In this document: positions 1-9,285 of the stretch, in pieces
How the letters are laid out: each line of letters starts with the position of its first letter
How positions within the stretch are numbered: position 1 is the first letter of the stretch
DNA from: Pedobacter sp. BS3
GTDB lineage: Bacteria; Bacteroidota; Bacteroidia; Sphingobacteriales; Sphingobacteriaceae
DNA: 64,000 nt
Direction: 5' to 3'
Assembly (NCBI RefSeq): GCF_008274585.1
Contig: NZ_VTRT01000002.1
Location: forward strand, 248,001 to 312,000
Translations under genes and position numbers: made by a program
The notes under the pieces: generated by a model
The model's input: the letters and a program-made list of their open reading frames with translations, nothing else
Database searches by the model: none
What the model was told of the DNA's origin: nothing

Positions 1-111
1 AGAAAGGCCTTTACCATCAACGTTACAGGAACCTTCTGTCTGAAAGGCAGCAGTAGAAACTCCCCATGCAAAATCTGCTCCAAAAGCCTGACGGTTCAGC
101 ACCTCTCTCAT
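1..111 (-). CDS. GH1 family beta-glucosidase, N-terminal fragment (runs off left edge)
   Basis: Only the first 37 codons are in the window; the gene continues beyond base 1. Residues 14-28 (FAWGVSTAAFQTEGS) fit the N-terminal signature of glycoside hydrolase family 1, and the following VDGKG agrees. Family members hydrolyse beta-glucosides by a retaining mechanism; the catalytic glutamates lie outside the window. The ATG at 111 is chosen because an in-frame TGA lies a few codons upstream. It sits 21 nt downstream of the mutarotase gene on the same strand, so the two are probably co-transcribed, which suits release of glucose followed by anomer interconversion. Family is clear; exact substrate unknown. 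Confidence 0.85.
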   Translation of the reverse strand, partial: MREVLNRQAFGADFAWGVSTAAFQTEGSCNVDGKGLS

Positions 112-132
112 TGGTTCAATGCCTCAGAACAA

Positions 133-1002
133 TCAGGAAACAGCGATGTAAAATTCTGTTTCAAAAACATGTCCGTGCTCTACCTTTTGTATGGCTTCCT
201 TGTTGCCGATATCGGTGGCTTTATTTACGGTATCGGCGCATCCCAGCCAGGGCTCTATACACACAAATGGCGCACCGGGCTTAGCCCAAATTCCCAGGTA
301 ATTGAAATGCGGAAATGATACGGAAAGGCTATGTTCATGCCTATCGCTTTTGATGCTTACTTCCCGCGATTGCAGGTTTTTGAACACCAGTGCATCGTTG
401 GCAAACAGCTCCGCATTGAGCGGCAACTTGTTCCCTTGCAGAACAACAGGTTCAGTTTCGCCGGTAAAAAAGCCTTCCGGCGATAAAATATAGCGTTCTA
501 AGGATTCTCCGTTATTAAACTCCAGGTAATAATCGGCATATTTTTCACCGGTGTAAAACGGAACGGTAAATGCAGGATGCGCTCCTACCGAAAAATAAAT
601 ATCCTTATCATCGCGGTTAATCACTTTATAGCTTACGCGAAGCTTATTACCAAAAAGATCATACAATACCTGAAATTCAAATTTATAGGGATAAACCTTC
701 AGCGTATCCGGGTTATATGGTAATGAAAACTGTGCGTGAGTATCGGTATGCTCGATTTTCATAAATTGCGAATGCCGGGCAAAGCCGTGCCGCTGCATGG
801 GATAAGCTGTCCCATCTACCCTGATCTCATTATTGATACATCCGCCAACAACCGGGAATAAGTTAGGCGCATGCCAGGGCCATACTTGCGGATCGGCATA
901 CCAGATATGTTCTGTTTCGGTTTGTTTATTAATAAGGGACGATAATTCTGCTCCTTTAGATCGTATAACAACTTTTAACAGTTCATTTTCAATTGTAACC
1001 AT
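133..1002 (-). CDS. Aldose 1-epimerase (LacX-like mutarotase)
   Basis: The 289-residue cytoplasmic protein belongs to the galactose mutarotase-like superfamily and most resembles the LacX branch. Visible family features are RHGFARHSQF (71-80), VGAHPAF (139-145, with the candidate catalytic His142) and the C-terminal FVCIEPWLG block with candidate base Glu250. Such enzymes interconvert alpha and beta anomers of hexoses. No signal peptide is seen. It lies between the DEAD-box helicase (12 nt upstream) and a GH1 beta-glucosidase (21 nt downstream), all on the minus strand. The glucosidase neighbour favours a sugar catabolic role. Whether the substrate is a free or phosphorylated hexose cannot be told from sequence alone. 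Confidence 0.86.
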   Translation of the reverse strand: MVTIENELLKVVIRSKGAELSSLINKQTETEHIWYADPQVWPWHAPNLFPVVGGCINNEIRVDGTAYPMQRHGFARHSQFMKIEHTDTHAQFSLPYNPDTLKVYPYKFEFQVLYDLFGNKLRVSYKVINRDDKDIYFSVGAHPAFTVPFYTGEKYADYYLEFNNGESLERYILSPEGFFTGETEPVVLQGNKLPLNAELFANDALVFKNLQSREVSIKSDRHEHSLSVSFPHFNYLGIWAKPGAPFVCIEPWLGCADTVNKATDIGNKEAIQKVEHGHVFETEFYIAVS

Positions 1003-1014
1003 AAGCCAATAACT

Positions 1015-2250
1015 TTATTTGGGTTTATCTTGTTTCCGGTGTGCCGGCTTTTTTTTATGCCAGTTTTTCTTCTTTTTACGGTTATCTCCGCCCCTCTTCC
1101 GTACCGGATTATACTCCGGGCCTGTACCAAGCTCTTCGGGCAGGGCAATTTTAGTGATTTCGCGACCGATAAGCGCTTCTATTGCTGCAAAACGACGCTG
1201 ATCTCTTTCATTAATAAATGTTATGGCTGTACCGGTGGTTTCGGCCCGTGCCGTACGCCCGATACGGTGAATATAATCTTCGGGATCTGGCGGAACATCG
1301 AAATTAACAACCAGGTCAATACCTTCGATGTCTATTCCCCGCGAAAGCACATCGGTTCCGATAATTACCGGCAGGCTCCGGTTTTTAAATTCCAGTAAAA
1401 TTTCCTGCCGCTCCTGCTGATCAAGGTCTGAGTGAAACGCTTTTGCCTTGATATGCAATTTGCGTAATGTTTTTTCCAGCTCTTTTACTTTATCTTTCCG
1501 GGACGCAAAGATAAGGATGCTGGCATAAGACGCTCCTTTTAACAGGTGTTCTATCAATGGGATCTTCTGTTCGTCGAATGTAAGGTAGGCCTGCTGATCA
1601 ATACCACTGGCAGGCTGCGATATGGCAATATTGATCTCTTCGGGCTGATGCAGTATGCGGTTTGCCAGCGTACGTATTTTGGGCGGCATGGTTGCCGAAA
1701 ACAGCAATGTCTGACGGCGGGCCGGCAACATGCTGATAACTTTCATAATGTCGTCGTAAAAGCCCATATCGAGCATCCGGTCGGCTTCATCCAGCACCAG
1801 GTATTCCAGGTGATTCAACTGAACTGAATCGCTGCTTAAATGAGCAAGCAATCTTCCGGGTGTGGCAATGATAATATCCACCCCATCTATCATCGCTTTG
1901 CGCTGCTGCTCAAAAACCATACCGTCACCACCGCCGTACACCGCTATGGAGCTTAGCCCGGTAAAATAAGCAATGCCTTCTGCCAGCTGGTCTATCTGTA
2001 AAGCCAGCTCACGGGTTGGCGCTAAAATCAATGCGCTTACATGCTTCCTATCGCTGGTAGCAATATGTTGTAATATGGGCAGCAGATAGGACGCTGTTTT
2101 GCCCGTTCCGGTTTGTGCACAGGCAATCAAATCCTTATGATTAAGAATAACCGGAATGGTTTGCTGCTGGATAGGTGTTGGTGTCCGGTATCCCATACTT
2201 TGGATACCTTCCATCAATTGTTCGTTGAAATTAAAATCGTAAAAAGTCAA
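1015..2250 (-). CDS. DEAD-box ATP-dependent RNA helicase (RhlE-like)
   Basis: ATP-dependent RNA unwinding enzyme of 411 residues. All core motifs are present in order: Q motif around 21-30, Walker A AQTGTGKT (45-52), PTREL (78-82), ATPGR (129-133), DEAD (154-157), SAT (185-187), GTDVLSRGID (298-307) and HRIGRTAR (328-335). A Lys/Arg-rich tail from about 384 to 411 is typical of RhlE/CsdA-type proteins and probably contacts RNA. Likely roles are ribosome assembly or mRNA turnover (family knowledge). A perfect -7 element (TACTTTTG, 2277-2270) about 20 nt upstream predicts a short leader. The mutarotase follows after 12 nt. Confidence 0.95.
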   Translation of the reverse strand: MTFYDFNFNEQLMEGIQSMGYRTPTPIQQQTIPVILNHKDLIACAQTGTGKTASYLLPILQHIATSDRKHVSALILAPTRELALQIDQLAEGIAYFTGLSSIAVYGGGDGMVFEQQRKAMIDGVDIIIATPGRLLAHLSSDSVQLNHLEYLVLDEADRMLDMGFYDDIMKVISMLPARRQTLLFSATMPPKIRTLANRILHQPEEINIAISQPASGIDQQAYLTFDEQKIPLIEHLLKGASYASILIFASRKDKVKELEKTLRKLHIKAKAFHSDLDQQERQEILLEFKNRSLPVIIGTDVLSRGIDIEGIDLVVNFDVPPDPEDYIHRIGRTARAETTGTAITFINERDQRRFAAIEALIGREITKIALPEELGTGPEYNPVRKRGGDNRKKKKNWHKKKPAHRKQDKPK

Positions 2251-2269
2251 AATCGATAAAAATGAAGTT

Positions 2270-2277
2270 CAAAAGTA
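2270..2277 (-). promoter_or_regulatory. Bacteroidota -7 promoter element for the helicase gene
   Basis: TACTTTTG on the minus strand matches TAnnTTTG exactly. Transcription would start near 2263-2265, leaving about 14 nt before the ATG at 2250. I see no clear TTG -33 box at the expected distance. Confidence 0.6.
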
Positions 2278-2386
2278 AGTATTCGATTTGGTAATGTGTA
2301 GTGCGTAATGAGATATGAGATTGCTAAATTGTTGTATTGTTGTATTGTTACCTGTTATGAAGCCTCATTCCCAACCTTAATAAGCC

Positions 2387-2435
2387 AGTATCGAGTAGTG
2401 GGTAGTCGGTATTGAGTATTGAGTATTGAGTATTG
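2387..2435. repeat. Heptanucleotide array, 7 units (RGTABTS, mostly AGTATTG)
   Basis: Seven consecutive 7-bp units in unbroken register; the last three are identical AGTATTG and the earlier four have drifted. The array lies in the 473-bp gap between the helicase start (2250) and the TPR gene end (2724). That gap otherwise holds composite repeat sequence and no gene I can support. Confidence 0.85.
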
Positions 2436-2439
2436 AGAT

Positions 2440-2652
2440 GGCCCACCCCGCCCTCCCAACCGCGTGCCGCCTTAGCTTTAGCAGTGGCGCAAGGGAGGGT
2501 GAGTTTCTGCTCCTTGTCTTGTTTCTATGTTTTTGTCCCTCAATCATAACTCTGAATCATACAGACATATCAACTGTCAGTTGTCAACTGTTAATTATTA
2601 AAGGTTGTTTGCGGACTTTCCTGACTTTCGGTCTTCCGGACTATAAGCTATG
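2440..2652. repeat. Composite intergenic repeat, copy 1
   Basis: Ordered modules: a C-rich block (CCACCCCGCCCTCCCA), a GGGAGGG block, CTTGTCTTGTTTCT, CATACAGACAT, a CAACTGT heptamer run (2571-2591), AATTATTAAA, CTTTCCTGACTTTC and GGACTATAAGCT. The same modules in the same order, with some missing, recur at 19053-19260 and 38698-38812. Confidence 0.65.
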
Positions 2653-2723
2653 AACCCAAGCCATCAGCCAGCTAATCCCAAACGCAAACGGCGGGAAAAC
2701 CCGCCGTCTCTGTATTATTAAAA

Positions 2724-3899
2724 TTATTGTAAGCTATCTAACTGCTTTTGTATTTCGGCAACTTTGGCCTGGTTCTTCTTGATCAGATAATAGGTTTTCA
2801 GGTTCGATAAGGCCAGTTTATTTTTAGGATCAAGCTCGGCGGCTTTTTGCACATACGGGAAAGCCCGGTCAAAATCGGCGTTAGCCTTTTTCATTTCGGC
2901 CTCATATACTTTCTGATCTTTGATCTTATTGGCTTTATTATACCGGTCTATTCCATTATTCATGATCAATCCGCCAAGGTTGATATAGGCATCAGTATAC
3001 GAAGGATCTATTTCTATGGCTTTCTTGTAGTTTTCTTCAGCCTTAGCCAGATCTTTATTTTTTGCATTGCTGTAAGCGATACCTAAATAATACGGATACA
3101 GTTTGTTTTTGGGCTCTTTTGCAGCTTGCTCCTCAATACGGCTTATTACTTCATCCTGTTTTCCGGTCATCAGACTAAGCTCTATTTCGCGTTGTGCTAA
3201 CGCTGTATTTTTGGGGAAACGCTTCGCTCCTTCGGCTGATACTTCAATAGCTTTTGCTGTATCTTTTTGTGCTGCATACAGTAAGCTCAGGTTATTGTAT
3301 ACGTCTTCCAGGTTAGAATAATTGGTTTTCAGCAACCCACTGAGTTTATCAATGGCTTTGGGATAGTCTTTTGCGGCCATTGCCGATAAACCTGCATAAT
3401 AGGTAAAGGTAGTATCGTTAGGCATGTAGGTAAGCCCGCTGTTAAACGCAGTATACGCATCGGCATATTTCTGGGCCTTGTATTCTCTTACACCCTGATT
3501 TAAGGCTAACTGGGCTAATGTAGTATTTACTTTGGCAATGTTTGCTTTTTGTTCGCCTTTGGTATCCAGCTCTACAGCTTTTTTTAAAGCGGCAGTTGCT
3601 TCCTGGGTTGGTGCTGCAGATGTTTTTCCGGTGGTATCGGCAGCTGCAATGCTGGAATAGATCAATGCACGGTAAGCCCATGTTTCGGCCATGGCGCCGG
3701 TTTTACTGTCAAGCGCTGCTTTATCTATAGATGCCTTAGCCTCATTCAAAATTGGTTTTGAAATTTTTGGCGACATGCTTTTCAGCCCCTCATACTTTTC
3801 GAAGCTGGACTTGGCTTTGTTTAATTCTGCTTTCTGTGCATAGGCAGTTACTGATGTTATACCCACAATAGCTGCTACAACGAAGGGTTTAATATTCAT
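2724..3899 (-). CDS. Exported tetratricopeptide repeat protein
   Basis: A 391-residue protein with a cleavable signal peptide (about 1-21, ending AYAQ), so it acts in the periplasm or at the outer membrane. The remainder is helical TPR repeats; clear TPR-like stretches include residues around 125-160, 160-230 and 265-305, where PYYLGIAYSNAKNKD and YTDAYINLGGLIM have the usual small and aromatic spacing. It lacks a catalytic motif and probably scaffolds protein contacts. It is 6 nt downstream of a second exported TPR protein of similar length that shares a matching early segment (RALIYSSIAAAD versus RCMIYSTLANAD). The two look like diverged tandem paralogues in one operon. Partner unknown. Confidence 0.85.
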   Translation of the reverse strand: MNIKPFVVAAIVGITSVTAYAQKAELNKAKSSFEKYEGLKSMSPKISKPILNEAKASIDKAALDSKTGAMAETWAYRALIYSSIAAADTTGKTSAAPTQEATAALKKAVELDTKGEQKANIAKVNTTLAQLALNQGVREYKAQKYADAYTAFNSGLTYMPNDTTFTYYAGLSAMAAKDYPKAIDKLSGLLKTNYSNLEDVYNNLSLLYAAQKDTAKAIEVSAEGAKRFPKNTALAQREIELSLMTGKQDEVISRIEEQAAKEPKNKLYPYYLGIAYSNAKNKDLAKAEENYKKAIEIDPSYTDAYINLGGLIMNNGIDRYNKANKIKDQKVYEAEMKKANADFDRAFPYVQKAAELDPKNKLALSNLKTYYLIKKNQAKVAEIQKQLDSLQ

Positions 3900-3905
3900 A
3901 ATAAA

Positions 3906-5012
3906 TTAGTTTAATATAACCTGATTTAACTTACTTTCTATCTGCCGGAGCTTATCTGCATCTCCGGTATTTTTATATAAAATTACTAATGATTTTAATA
4001 CGTTGACCGAATTGGGATTAATTTCGCTGGCTTCGGTTAAATAATTAGCCGCATTTTCTAACGCTTCTTTACGGCTATTGTTTTTTAAATATGCCTCCAG
4101 ATTAAGCAGGCCCAAAGCATAATGTGCTTCGTAATTGTATGGCTCTATGGTTAATATCTTTTTGTAATATGTTTCGGCAAGCGAGCTTTTGCCAAGCATT
4201 TCGTACGCATAACCGGCCATGTAATACAAATCAATATTATCCGGCTCAAGATTAATGGCATCGTCTATAATCAATACCAAAGCGTTGTAATCCTTGCCCG
4301 CACTAAACAGGTTGACCTGCTTAAATAACAGATCTTTATTTTTAGGATATTTCTCAGCGCCTCTTTTAAGTATCTTAACACAGTTATTCAGATCTGATTG
4401 CTGTTCATACAGGTTAGCCAACGCCAGGTAATAATCTGCCGGTACATCTTTACCAGAGTTAATATATGCATTATAATAATAGATGGCCTTGCTGGTATAT
4501 CCTAAGCGCTCGCTCAACACCGCCAGGTTGCTTTTTACATTGATATTGCCTCCGCTCAGTGAGTCTGACCATAAATAATCATCATAAGCCTGACTATACC
4601 TGTTATCTGCCAGATCGGTATTGGCTTTTGTGAGCCAGGCATTGGCTAACTGTTTTTTGCAATAGTTGATCTGGTAAATGTGCTGCTGATTGTACTTGGG
4701 TATAGTTAATCTGGCTAAAGAGAACATGCCTTCATTCAACGGATCTTTCACGTATTTTAGCTTGCGATCTTTATCGGCATTAGCCAGCGTTGAATAGATC
4801 ATGCATCGTAACAGGTTTGCCCGGTAATAGTTGCTGTCGCGGGCAGTTTTATAGGCGTCGTCGATGGATTTTTTTGCTTTTTCCAACTGGGCGAAATCCT
4901 TGCTTTTGAAGTATAATGCAAAACTGTTCATGGCATCCCGCAGTAGTATCTGCCCATTGGCAAAACTATTACAGCATACCACGAGGATAAGTATTTGCGT
5001 TATTTTCTTCAT
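3906..5012 (-). CDS. Exported tetratricopeptide repeat protein (paralogue of downstream gene)
   Basis: A 368-residue TPR protein with an N-terminal signal peptide (about 1-20, MKKITQILILVVCCNSFANG). Repeats cover most of the chain, for example the segment DNIDLYYMAGYAYEMLGKSS followed by AETYYKKILTIEPYNYEAHY. It begins the two-gene TPR unit that includes the gene at 2724-3899. It is separated from gyrA by 161 bp containing a short hairpin repeat (5051-5093). No enzymatic motif is visible; the role is inferred only as a periplasmic adaptor or scaffold. Confidence 0.85.
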   Translation of the reverse strand: MKKITQILILVVCCNSFANGQILLRDAMNSFALYFKSKDFAQLEKAKKSIDDAYKTARDSNYYRANLLRCMIYSTLANADKDRKLKYVKDPLNEGMFSLARLTIPKYNQQHIYQINYCKKQLANAWLTKANTDLADNRYSQAYDDYLWSDSLSGGNINVKSNLAVLSERLGYTSKAIYYYNAYINSGKDVPADYYLALANLYEQQSDLNNCVKILKRGAEKYPKNKDLLFKQVNLFSAGKDYNALVLIIDDAINLEPDNIDLYYMAGYAYEMLGKSSLAETYYKKILTIEPYNYEAHYALGLLNLEAYLKNNSRKEALENAANYLTEASEINPNSVNVLKSLVILYKNTGDADKLRQIESKLNQVILN

Positions 5013-5050
5013 ATTCCGGTTAACTGCCTATCCAGTAAAAAATCAAAAAT

Positions 5051-5093
5051 AAAAAGTTGAGCAACACAAAGTCCCGACACTTGGGATAAAAAC
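5051..5093 (+). repeat. Dispersed hairpin repeat, CCCGR family, divergent copy
   Basis: AAAAGTTGAGCAACACAAAG followed by CCCGA-CAC-TTGGG. It matches the context of the copies at 45089-45125 and 55171-55210 (AAAGTTGAG then a purine-rich stretch, then the hairpin). It lies in the gap between gyrA and the TPR genes. Confidence 0.55.
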
Positions 5094-5173
5094 ACCTAAT
5101 CTGCTCAATACCAACAGTATAATATAAAAATGTTACGTTTCTGTAAGATAAAACGTAACGCTATATTAACGAA

Positions 5174-7729
5174 TTATTCTGCCGGTGTATTATCCGGGGC
5201 AGCATCCTCTGCATTCGTATCGTTATTGTTACCTTCTTCGCTGCTTTCTTCGGTCTCCTCTTCGTGCTCTACTTTGGTTACTGATGCTATTTCGTCGTCA
5301 TCTTTTAATGTTATCAGGCGCACACCTTGTGTTGCCCGACCCATAACACGGAGATCACTAACCCCGATACGTATCACGATACCTGATTTATTGATGATCA
5401 TCAGGTCGTCGGTATCGGTTACATCCTTGATAGCAACCAGCTCGCCGGTCTTATCGGTAACATTAATGGTTTTTACACCTTTACCGCCACGGTTGGTTAC
5501 ACGATAATCTTCAATATCGGTACGTTTACCATAACCTTTTTCTGATACTACCAGAACGGTGATATCCGGACTGTTTACACTGATCATGCCCACCACTTCA
5601 TCTTTTTCATGCGCAAGTGTTACACCACGAACACCGGTTGCAGTACGTCCCATCGGCCGTACGGTAGACTCGTTGAAACGGATGGCCCGGCCTGAACGCA
5701 AGGCCATTACAATTTCGCTGCTGCCATTGGTTAAGCAGGCTTCAAGCAGCTGATCGCCTTCGTTAATATTGATGGCATTGATCCCGTTGGCACGTGGACG
5801 GGAATAGGCTTCGAGCGATGTTTTTTTGATGGTACCTTTTTTGGTACACATAATGATATAGTTGTTTTCCAGGTATTCCTGGTCCTTCAGGTTAACTACC
5901 CGGATATAAGCCTTGATCTTTTCTTCCTTAGGAATATTGATGATATTCTGGATAGCCCTTCCCTTGCTGGTTCGTGTGCCTTCGGGAATTTCAAATGCCC
6001 GCAGCCAGAAGCATCTTCCGGCCTCGGTAAAGAACAGCATATAATTATGTGCCGAAGCAGTGATAATGTGTTCGATGAAGTCTTCATCGCGTGAGTTTGA
6101 GCCCATCGAACCTTTTCCGCCACGACCCTGGCGGCGGTATTCGGTAAGCGGCGTACGCTTGATATAACCTTCGTGCGAAATGGTGATCACCACTTCTTCA
6201 TCTTCAATGAAGTCTTCCATCCGCATGTCTTCTGCCGAATGGATGATATTGGTTTTTCGCTCGTCGCCGTACTTTTCTTTAATCTCTGCCAATTCATCTT
6301 TAATGATCTGCATCCGCAAACCTTCATCAGCCAGTACAGATTTTAAATAATCAATGGTTTTCATCAGCTCGGCATACTCTTCCTTGATCTTGTCGCGTTC
6401 AAGTCCGGTTAACCGGCGAAGTGTCATATCCAGAATTGCACGGGCCTGTATATCTGACAAACCGAATTTTTCCATCAAGCCGGTACGGGCATCTTCGGGC
6501 GTTTCTGAATTGCGTATCAGCTTAATAACCTCATCCAAATGATCCAGCGCAATCAGCAAGCCTTCCAGGATGTGTGCCCGCTTTTCGGCTTCGGCAAGCT
6601 CAAATTTGGTACGGCGTATAACTACCTCATGCCGGTGATCAACAAAGTGCCTGATCAGGTCTTTGAGATTAAGCAGCATGGGTCTGCCATGCACCAGCGC
6701 AATGTTATTTACGCTGAACGAGGTTTGTAAAGCAGTATATTTGAACAGGTTATTTAATACGATGGAAGCATTGGCATCGCGTTTAATTTCGTAAACAATA
6801 CGCATCCCTTCGCGATCGGATTCATCGCGTATCTCTGAAATTCCCTCGATCTTCTTATCGTTGACCAGCTCGGCAGTGCGCTCAATCATGTTCGCCTTGT
6901 TTACCTGGAAAGGAATCTCGGTTACAATGATACGCTCCCGGTCGCCTTTATAGGTTTCTATCTCGGCCCTGGCACGCAGCACCACGCGACCGCGTCCTGT
7001 TTCAAACGCCTCGCGAACGCCGTTATAACCGTATATGGTTCCTCCCGTAGGAAAATCAGGGGCTTTGATATGCTGCATTAAACCGGCCACATCAATGGTA
7101 TTATCGTCAATATAGGCAACGGTTGCGTCTACCACCTCGCTCAGGTTATGCGGGGCCATGTTGGTTGCCATACCTACGGCAATTCCTGACGCTCCGTTTA
7201 CCAGCAGGTTAGGGATCTTGGTGGGTAAAACGGTAGGCTCGTCAATAGATTCGTCAAAATTGGGCTGGTAATCTATCGTATCTTTATTGATATCGGCCAG
7301 CATCTCCTCGGCTATTTTCTTTAACCGGGCCTCGGTATAACGCATTGCCGCAGGACTGTCCCCGTCTACCGAACCAAAGTTCCCCTGCCCGTCTACCAGC
7401 GGATAACGCAGGCTCCATTCCTGGGCCATACGTACCATGGTATCGTAAACAGAAGCATCGCCATGCGGGTGATACTTACCTAACACGTCGCCCACAATAC
7501 GGGCAGACTTTTTATACGGTTTGCTGCTGGTTACGCCCAGATCGAGCATACCGTACAGCACCCGGCGATGTACGGGCTTCAAGCCATCGCGAACATCGGG
7601 CAGGGCACGTGAAACAATTACCGACATCGAGTAATCGATGTAAGCGGCTTTCATTTCTTCTTCTATGTTTATCGGGATTATCCGGTCGTTTTTTGATTGC
7701 AGATCGTCGTTTTCTGTTTCTTCAGCCAT
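5174..7729 (-). CDS. gyrA: DNA gyrase subunit A
   Basis: The 851-residue breakage-reunion subunit of gyrase, which introduces negative supercoils together with GyrB. The winged-helix domain carries the catalytic tyrosine Tyr131 in AAMRYTEAR. The C-terminal domain has a GyrA box (QGRGGKG, 534-540), which separates it from ParC. An acidic Glu/Asp/Asn-rich tail starts near 815. In the quinolone region the sequence is [10 protein letters not shown] (87-96), so the residue equivalent to E. coli Ser83 is Ala92. A TAACTTCG element (7791-7784) is the best promoter candidate. gyrB is not in this window. Confidence 0.97.
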   Translation of the reverse strand: MAEETENDDLQSKNDRIIPINIEEEMKAAYIDYSMSVIVSRALPDVRDGLKPVHRRVLYGMLDLGVTSSKPYKKSARIVGDVLGKYHPHGDASVYDTMVRMAQEWSLRYPLVDGQGNFGSVDGDSPAAMRYTEARLKKIAEEMLADINKDTIDYQPNFDESIDEPTVLPTKIPNLLVNGASGIAVGMATNMAPHNLSEVVDATVAYIDDNTIDVAGLMQHIKAPDFPTGGTIYGYNGVREAFETGRGRVVLRARAEIETYKGDRERIIVTEIPFQVNKANMIERTAELVNDKKIEGISEIRDESDREGMRIVYEIKRDANASIVLNNLFKYTALQTSFSVNNIALVHGRPMLLNLKDLIRHFVDHRHEVVIRRTKFELAEAEKRAHILEGLLIALDHLDEVIKLIRNSETPEDARTGLMEKFGLSDIQARAILDMTLRRLTGLERDKIKEEYAELMKTIDYLKSVLADEGLRMQIIKDELAEIKEKYGDERKTNIIHSAEDMRMEDFIEDEEVVITISHEGYIKRTPLTEYRRQGRGGKGSMGSNSRDEDFIEHIITASAHNYMLFFTEAGRCFWLRAFEIPEGTRTSKGRAIQNIINIPKEEKIKAYIRVVNLKDQEYLENNYIIMCTKKGTIKKTSLEAYSRPRANGINAININEGDQLLEACLTNGSSEIVMALRSGRAIRFNESTVRPMGRTATGVRGVTLAHEKDEVVGMISVNSPDITVLVVSEKGYGKRTDIEDYRVTNRGGKGVKTINVTDKTGELVAIKDVTDTDDLMIINKSGIVIRIGVSDLRVMGRATQGVRLITLKDDDEIASVTKVEHEEETEESSEEGNNNDTNAEDAAPDNTPAE

Positions 7730-7783
7730 CTTTATGATTGGTTGTTATTCTGTTTTGCTATGCGTTCGCATTTTTGCGACCTG

Positions 7784-7791
7784 CGAAGTTA
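7784..7791 (-). promoter_or_regulatory. Candidate -7 element for gyrA (TAACTTCG)
   Basis: One mismatch to TAnnTTTG. The identical octamer stands upstream of the 1009-residue TPR gene (32173-32166), which supports it as a used variant. The predicted leader is about 50 nt. Confidence 0.4.
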
Positions 7792-7838
7792 CTAATTTTA
7801 GCGGTTTAGACCGAGGCTGTGGAAAAGTTTTGATGGCC

Positions 7839-7880
7839 CAGTGGCTGATGGCTAATAGCCGTTAGCTAATGGCTAACGAA
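7839..7880. repeat. Heptanucleotide array, 6 units (TAATRGC type)
   Basis: Six 7-bp units in register (CAGTGGC, TGATGGC, TAATAGC, CGTTAGC, TAATGGC, TAACGAA) fill the gap between gyrA and the NUDIX gene and end 4 nt before the NUDIX stop codon. Confidence 0.75.
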
Positions 7881-7883
7881 CCA

Positions 7884-8492
7884 CTACCCCACCACACTGA
7901 TCACATCTTTTATCAACGGATAAGTATTTTGTCTTACCTGATCGAAATCACCGGGAGCTATCCAGCGGGCTTCGGTAATATCTTCTTCTAACTGAGGTAC
8001 CAGCTTAGCCTGATTTTTTGCCGACATAAAATACCAGGTGGTTTTCTTGATCACGATTTTACTGCCCATTTCATACACATGCCAGGTTTTGCAAATCTTG
8101 TCTTTAACCTTATTTACCTTAATACCACATTCCTCCTCGACCTCACGCCTGGCGGCTTCTCTTACTTTTTCGCCATCATCAAGCTTACCTTTGGGCAGAT
8201 CCCACTTCCCTTTCCTGAAAATAAACAGGTACCGGTTTTCCTCATTGCTAACCAATCCGCCGGCCGCTTCTATCAGCTTCAGGCTATCACGTATGGTTTT
8301 AAACAATTTTTTCGCGTTGGATGTATTAATAACATAAGTGCCGTTTAAAGCTCCGGATTTTACCCGGGCATAAAATTCTGAAAAGCTAAATTTCTTAGAC
8401 TCAATTTGTTGATAACTTTTTGTAACCTTAACGGTAGGTTCTGTGATAATTAGGGATGTTTCGTTGATATAAATTGTATAACTTTGCGCCAT
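7884..8492 (-). CDS. NUDIX hydrolase family protein
   Basis: A 202-residue protein with a complete Nudix box at 102-124 (G-x5-E-x7-RE-V-x-EE-x-G-I), which binds Mg2+ and hydrolyses nucleoside diphosphates linked to other groups. The preceding FRKGKWDLPKGKL is the usual lead-in strand. About 80 residues of extra N-terminal sequence precede the domain and I do not recognise them. I place the start at 8492 (MAQSYTIYIN), not at the longer frame beginning at 8570, because the extra 26 residues would lie wholly inside pyrE. Its ATG overlaps the divergent pyrE ATG in a CATG. Substrate unknown. Confidence 0.87.
   Translation of the reverse strand: MAQSYTIYINETSLIITEPTVKVTKSYQQIESKKFSFSEFYARVKSGALNGTYVINTSNAKKLFKTIRDSLKLIEAAGGLVSNEENRYLFIFRKGKWDLPKGKLDDGEKVREAARREVEEECGIKVNKVKDKICKTWHVYEMGSKIVIKKTTWYFMSAKNQAKLVPQLEEDITEARWIAPGDFDQVRQNTYPLIKDVISVVG
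8479..8486 (+). promoter_or_regulatory. Bacteroidota -7 element of pyrE, predicting a leaderless mRNA
   Basis: TAACTTTG matches TAnnTTTG exactly and is followed by only CGCC before the pyrE ATG at 8491. The expected start site falls on or next to the A of the ATG. The element lies within the first codons of the divergent NUDIX gene. Confidence 0.65.
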
Positions 8493-9150
8493 GACGAATA
8501 AAAGTGAGATCGAACAGAAAATTGCCGAATTCCTCTTACAAATTAAAGCAATAAAATTACAACCTAACAAACCTTTTACCTGGGCATCGGGTTGGAAGTC
8601 GCCTATTTATTGCGATAACCGGATAACGCTTTCACATCCGGCAATACGTACTTATATCCGTCAAAAATTATCAACGCTCATCCAGGAAGAATTTGGCTCT
8701 GCCAGCGTAATAGCCGGTGTAGCTACTGCCGGTATCCCGCAAGGTGTACTGGTAGCCCAGGATCTGGGACTTCCGTTTGTTTATGTACGCTCTAAACCGA
8801 AAGACCACGGAACCGGCAGCCTGATCGAGGGCGAGGTTGTTCCCGGCCAGCGGGTAGTGGTGGTTGAAGATTTAATATCGACCGGCAAAAGCAGTTTACA
8901 GGCAGTGGAAGCATTGCGCCAGGCGGGATATGATGTGGCCGGTCTGGTAGCCATTTTCAGCTATGGATTTGATGCCGCTGATGCCAATTTTAAACAGGCA
9001 AAATGCAGGTACGCTACCCTTTCCAACTATAACGCATTAATTGAATATGCCTCAGAGCATAGCTTTATTAATAAAGATGACCTGGAGCTGCTTCGCAGAT
9101 GGCGTGACAATCCGGCCGAGTGGGATAATATCACTTCGGATGTTTCTTAA
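8491..9150 (+). CDS. pyrE: Orotate phosphoribosyltransferase
   Basis: Converts orotate and PRPP to OMP in UMP synthesis. At 219 residues it is the usual length. The PRPP-binding motif VVVVEDLISTGKS is at 122-134, and the flexible catalytic loop KPKDHGTGS with its conserved Lys/His is at 102-110. The start ATG at 8491 is supported by a perfect -7 element ending 4 nt upstream. The gene is monocistronic as far as I can see: 294 bp of repeat-bearing DNA follows. pyrB and pyrR lie some 24 kb away on the other strand. Confidence 0.97.
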   Translation: MTNKSEIEQKIAEFLLQIKAIKLQPNKPFTWASGWKSPIYCDNRITLSHPAIRTYIRQKLSTLIQEEFGSASVIAGVATAGIPQGVLVAQDLGLPFVYVRSKPKDHGTGSLIEGEVVPGQRVVVVEDLISTGKSSLQAVEALRQAGYDVAGLVAIFSYGFDAADANFKQAKCRYATLSNYNALIEYASEHSFINKDDLELLRRWRDNPAEWDNITSDVS

Positions 9151-9285
9151 ATTCGCCCTGTTATGAGGAACTTTTATCAGCAGATTGCTTCACTCTGCCC
9201 GCAATTTAAATGATTTCCTGAAGTTAGCAATCGGGCGAAGCTCCAGCTTCGGCCGTTTTATACTTAAGCCTCCGGCTCCGGCCAG

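Noticed and set aside
66-284. 72-codon plus-strand frame at the left edge
   Set aside because: Lies antisense to the GH1 fragment and the 3' end of the mutarotase gene; no recognisable protein.
2426-2653. 75-codon plus-strand frame in the 2251-2723 gap
   Set aside because: Composed entirely of heptamer and composite repeat sequence.
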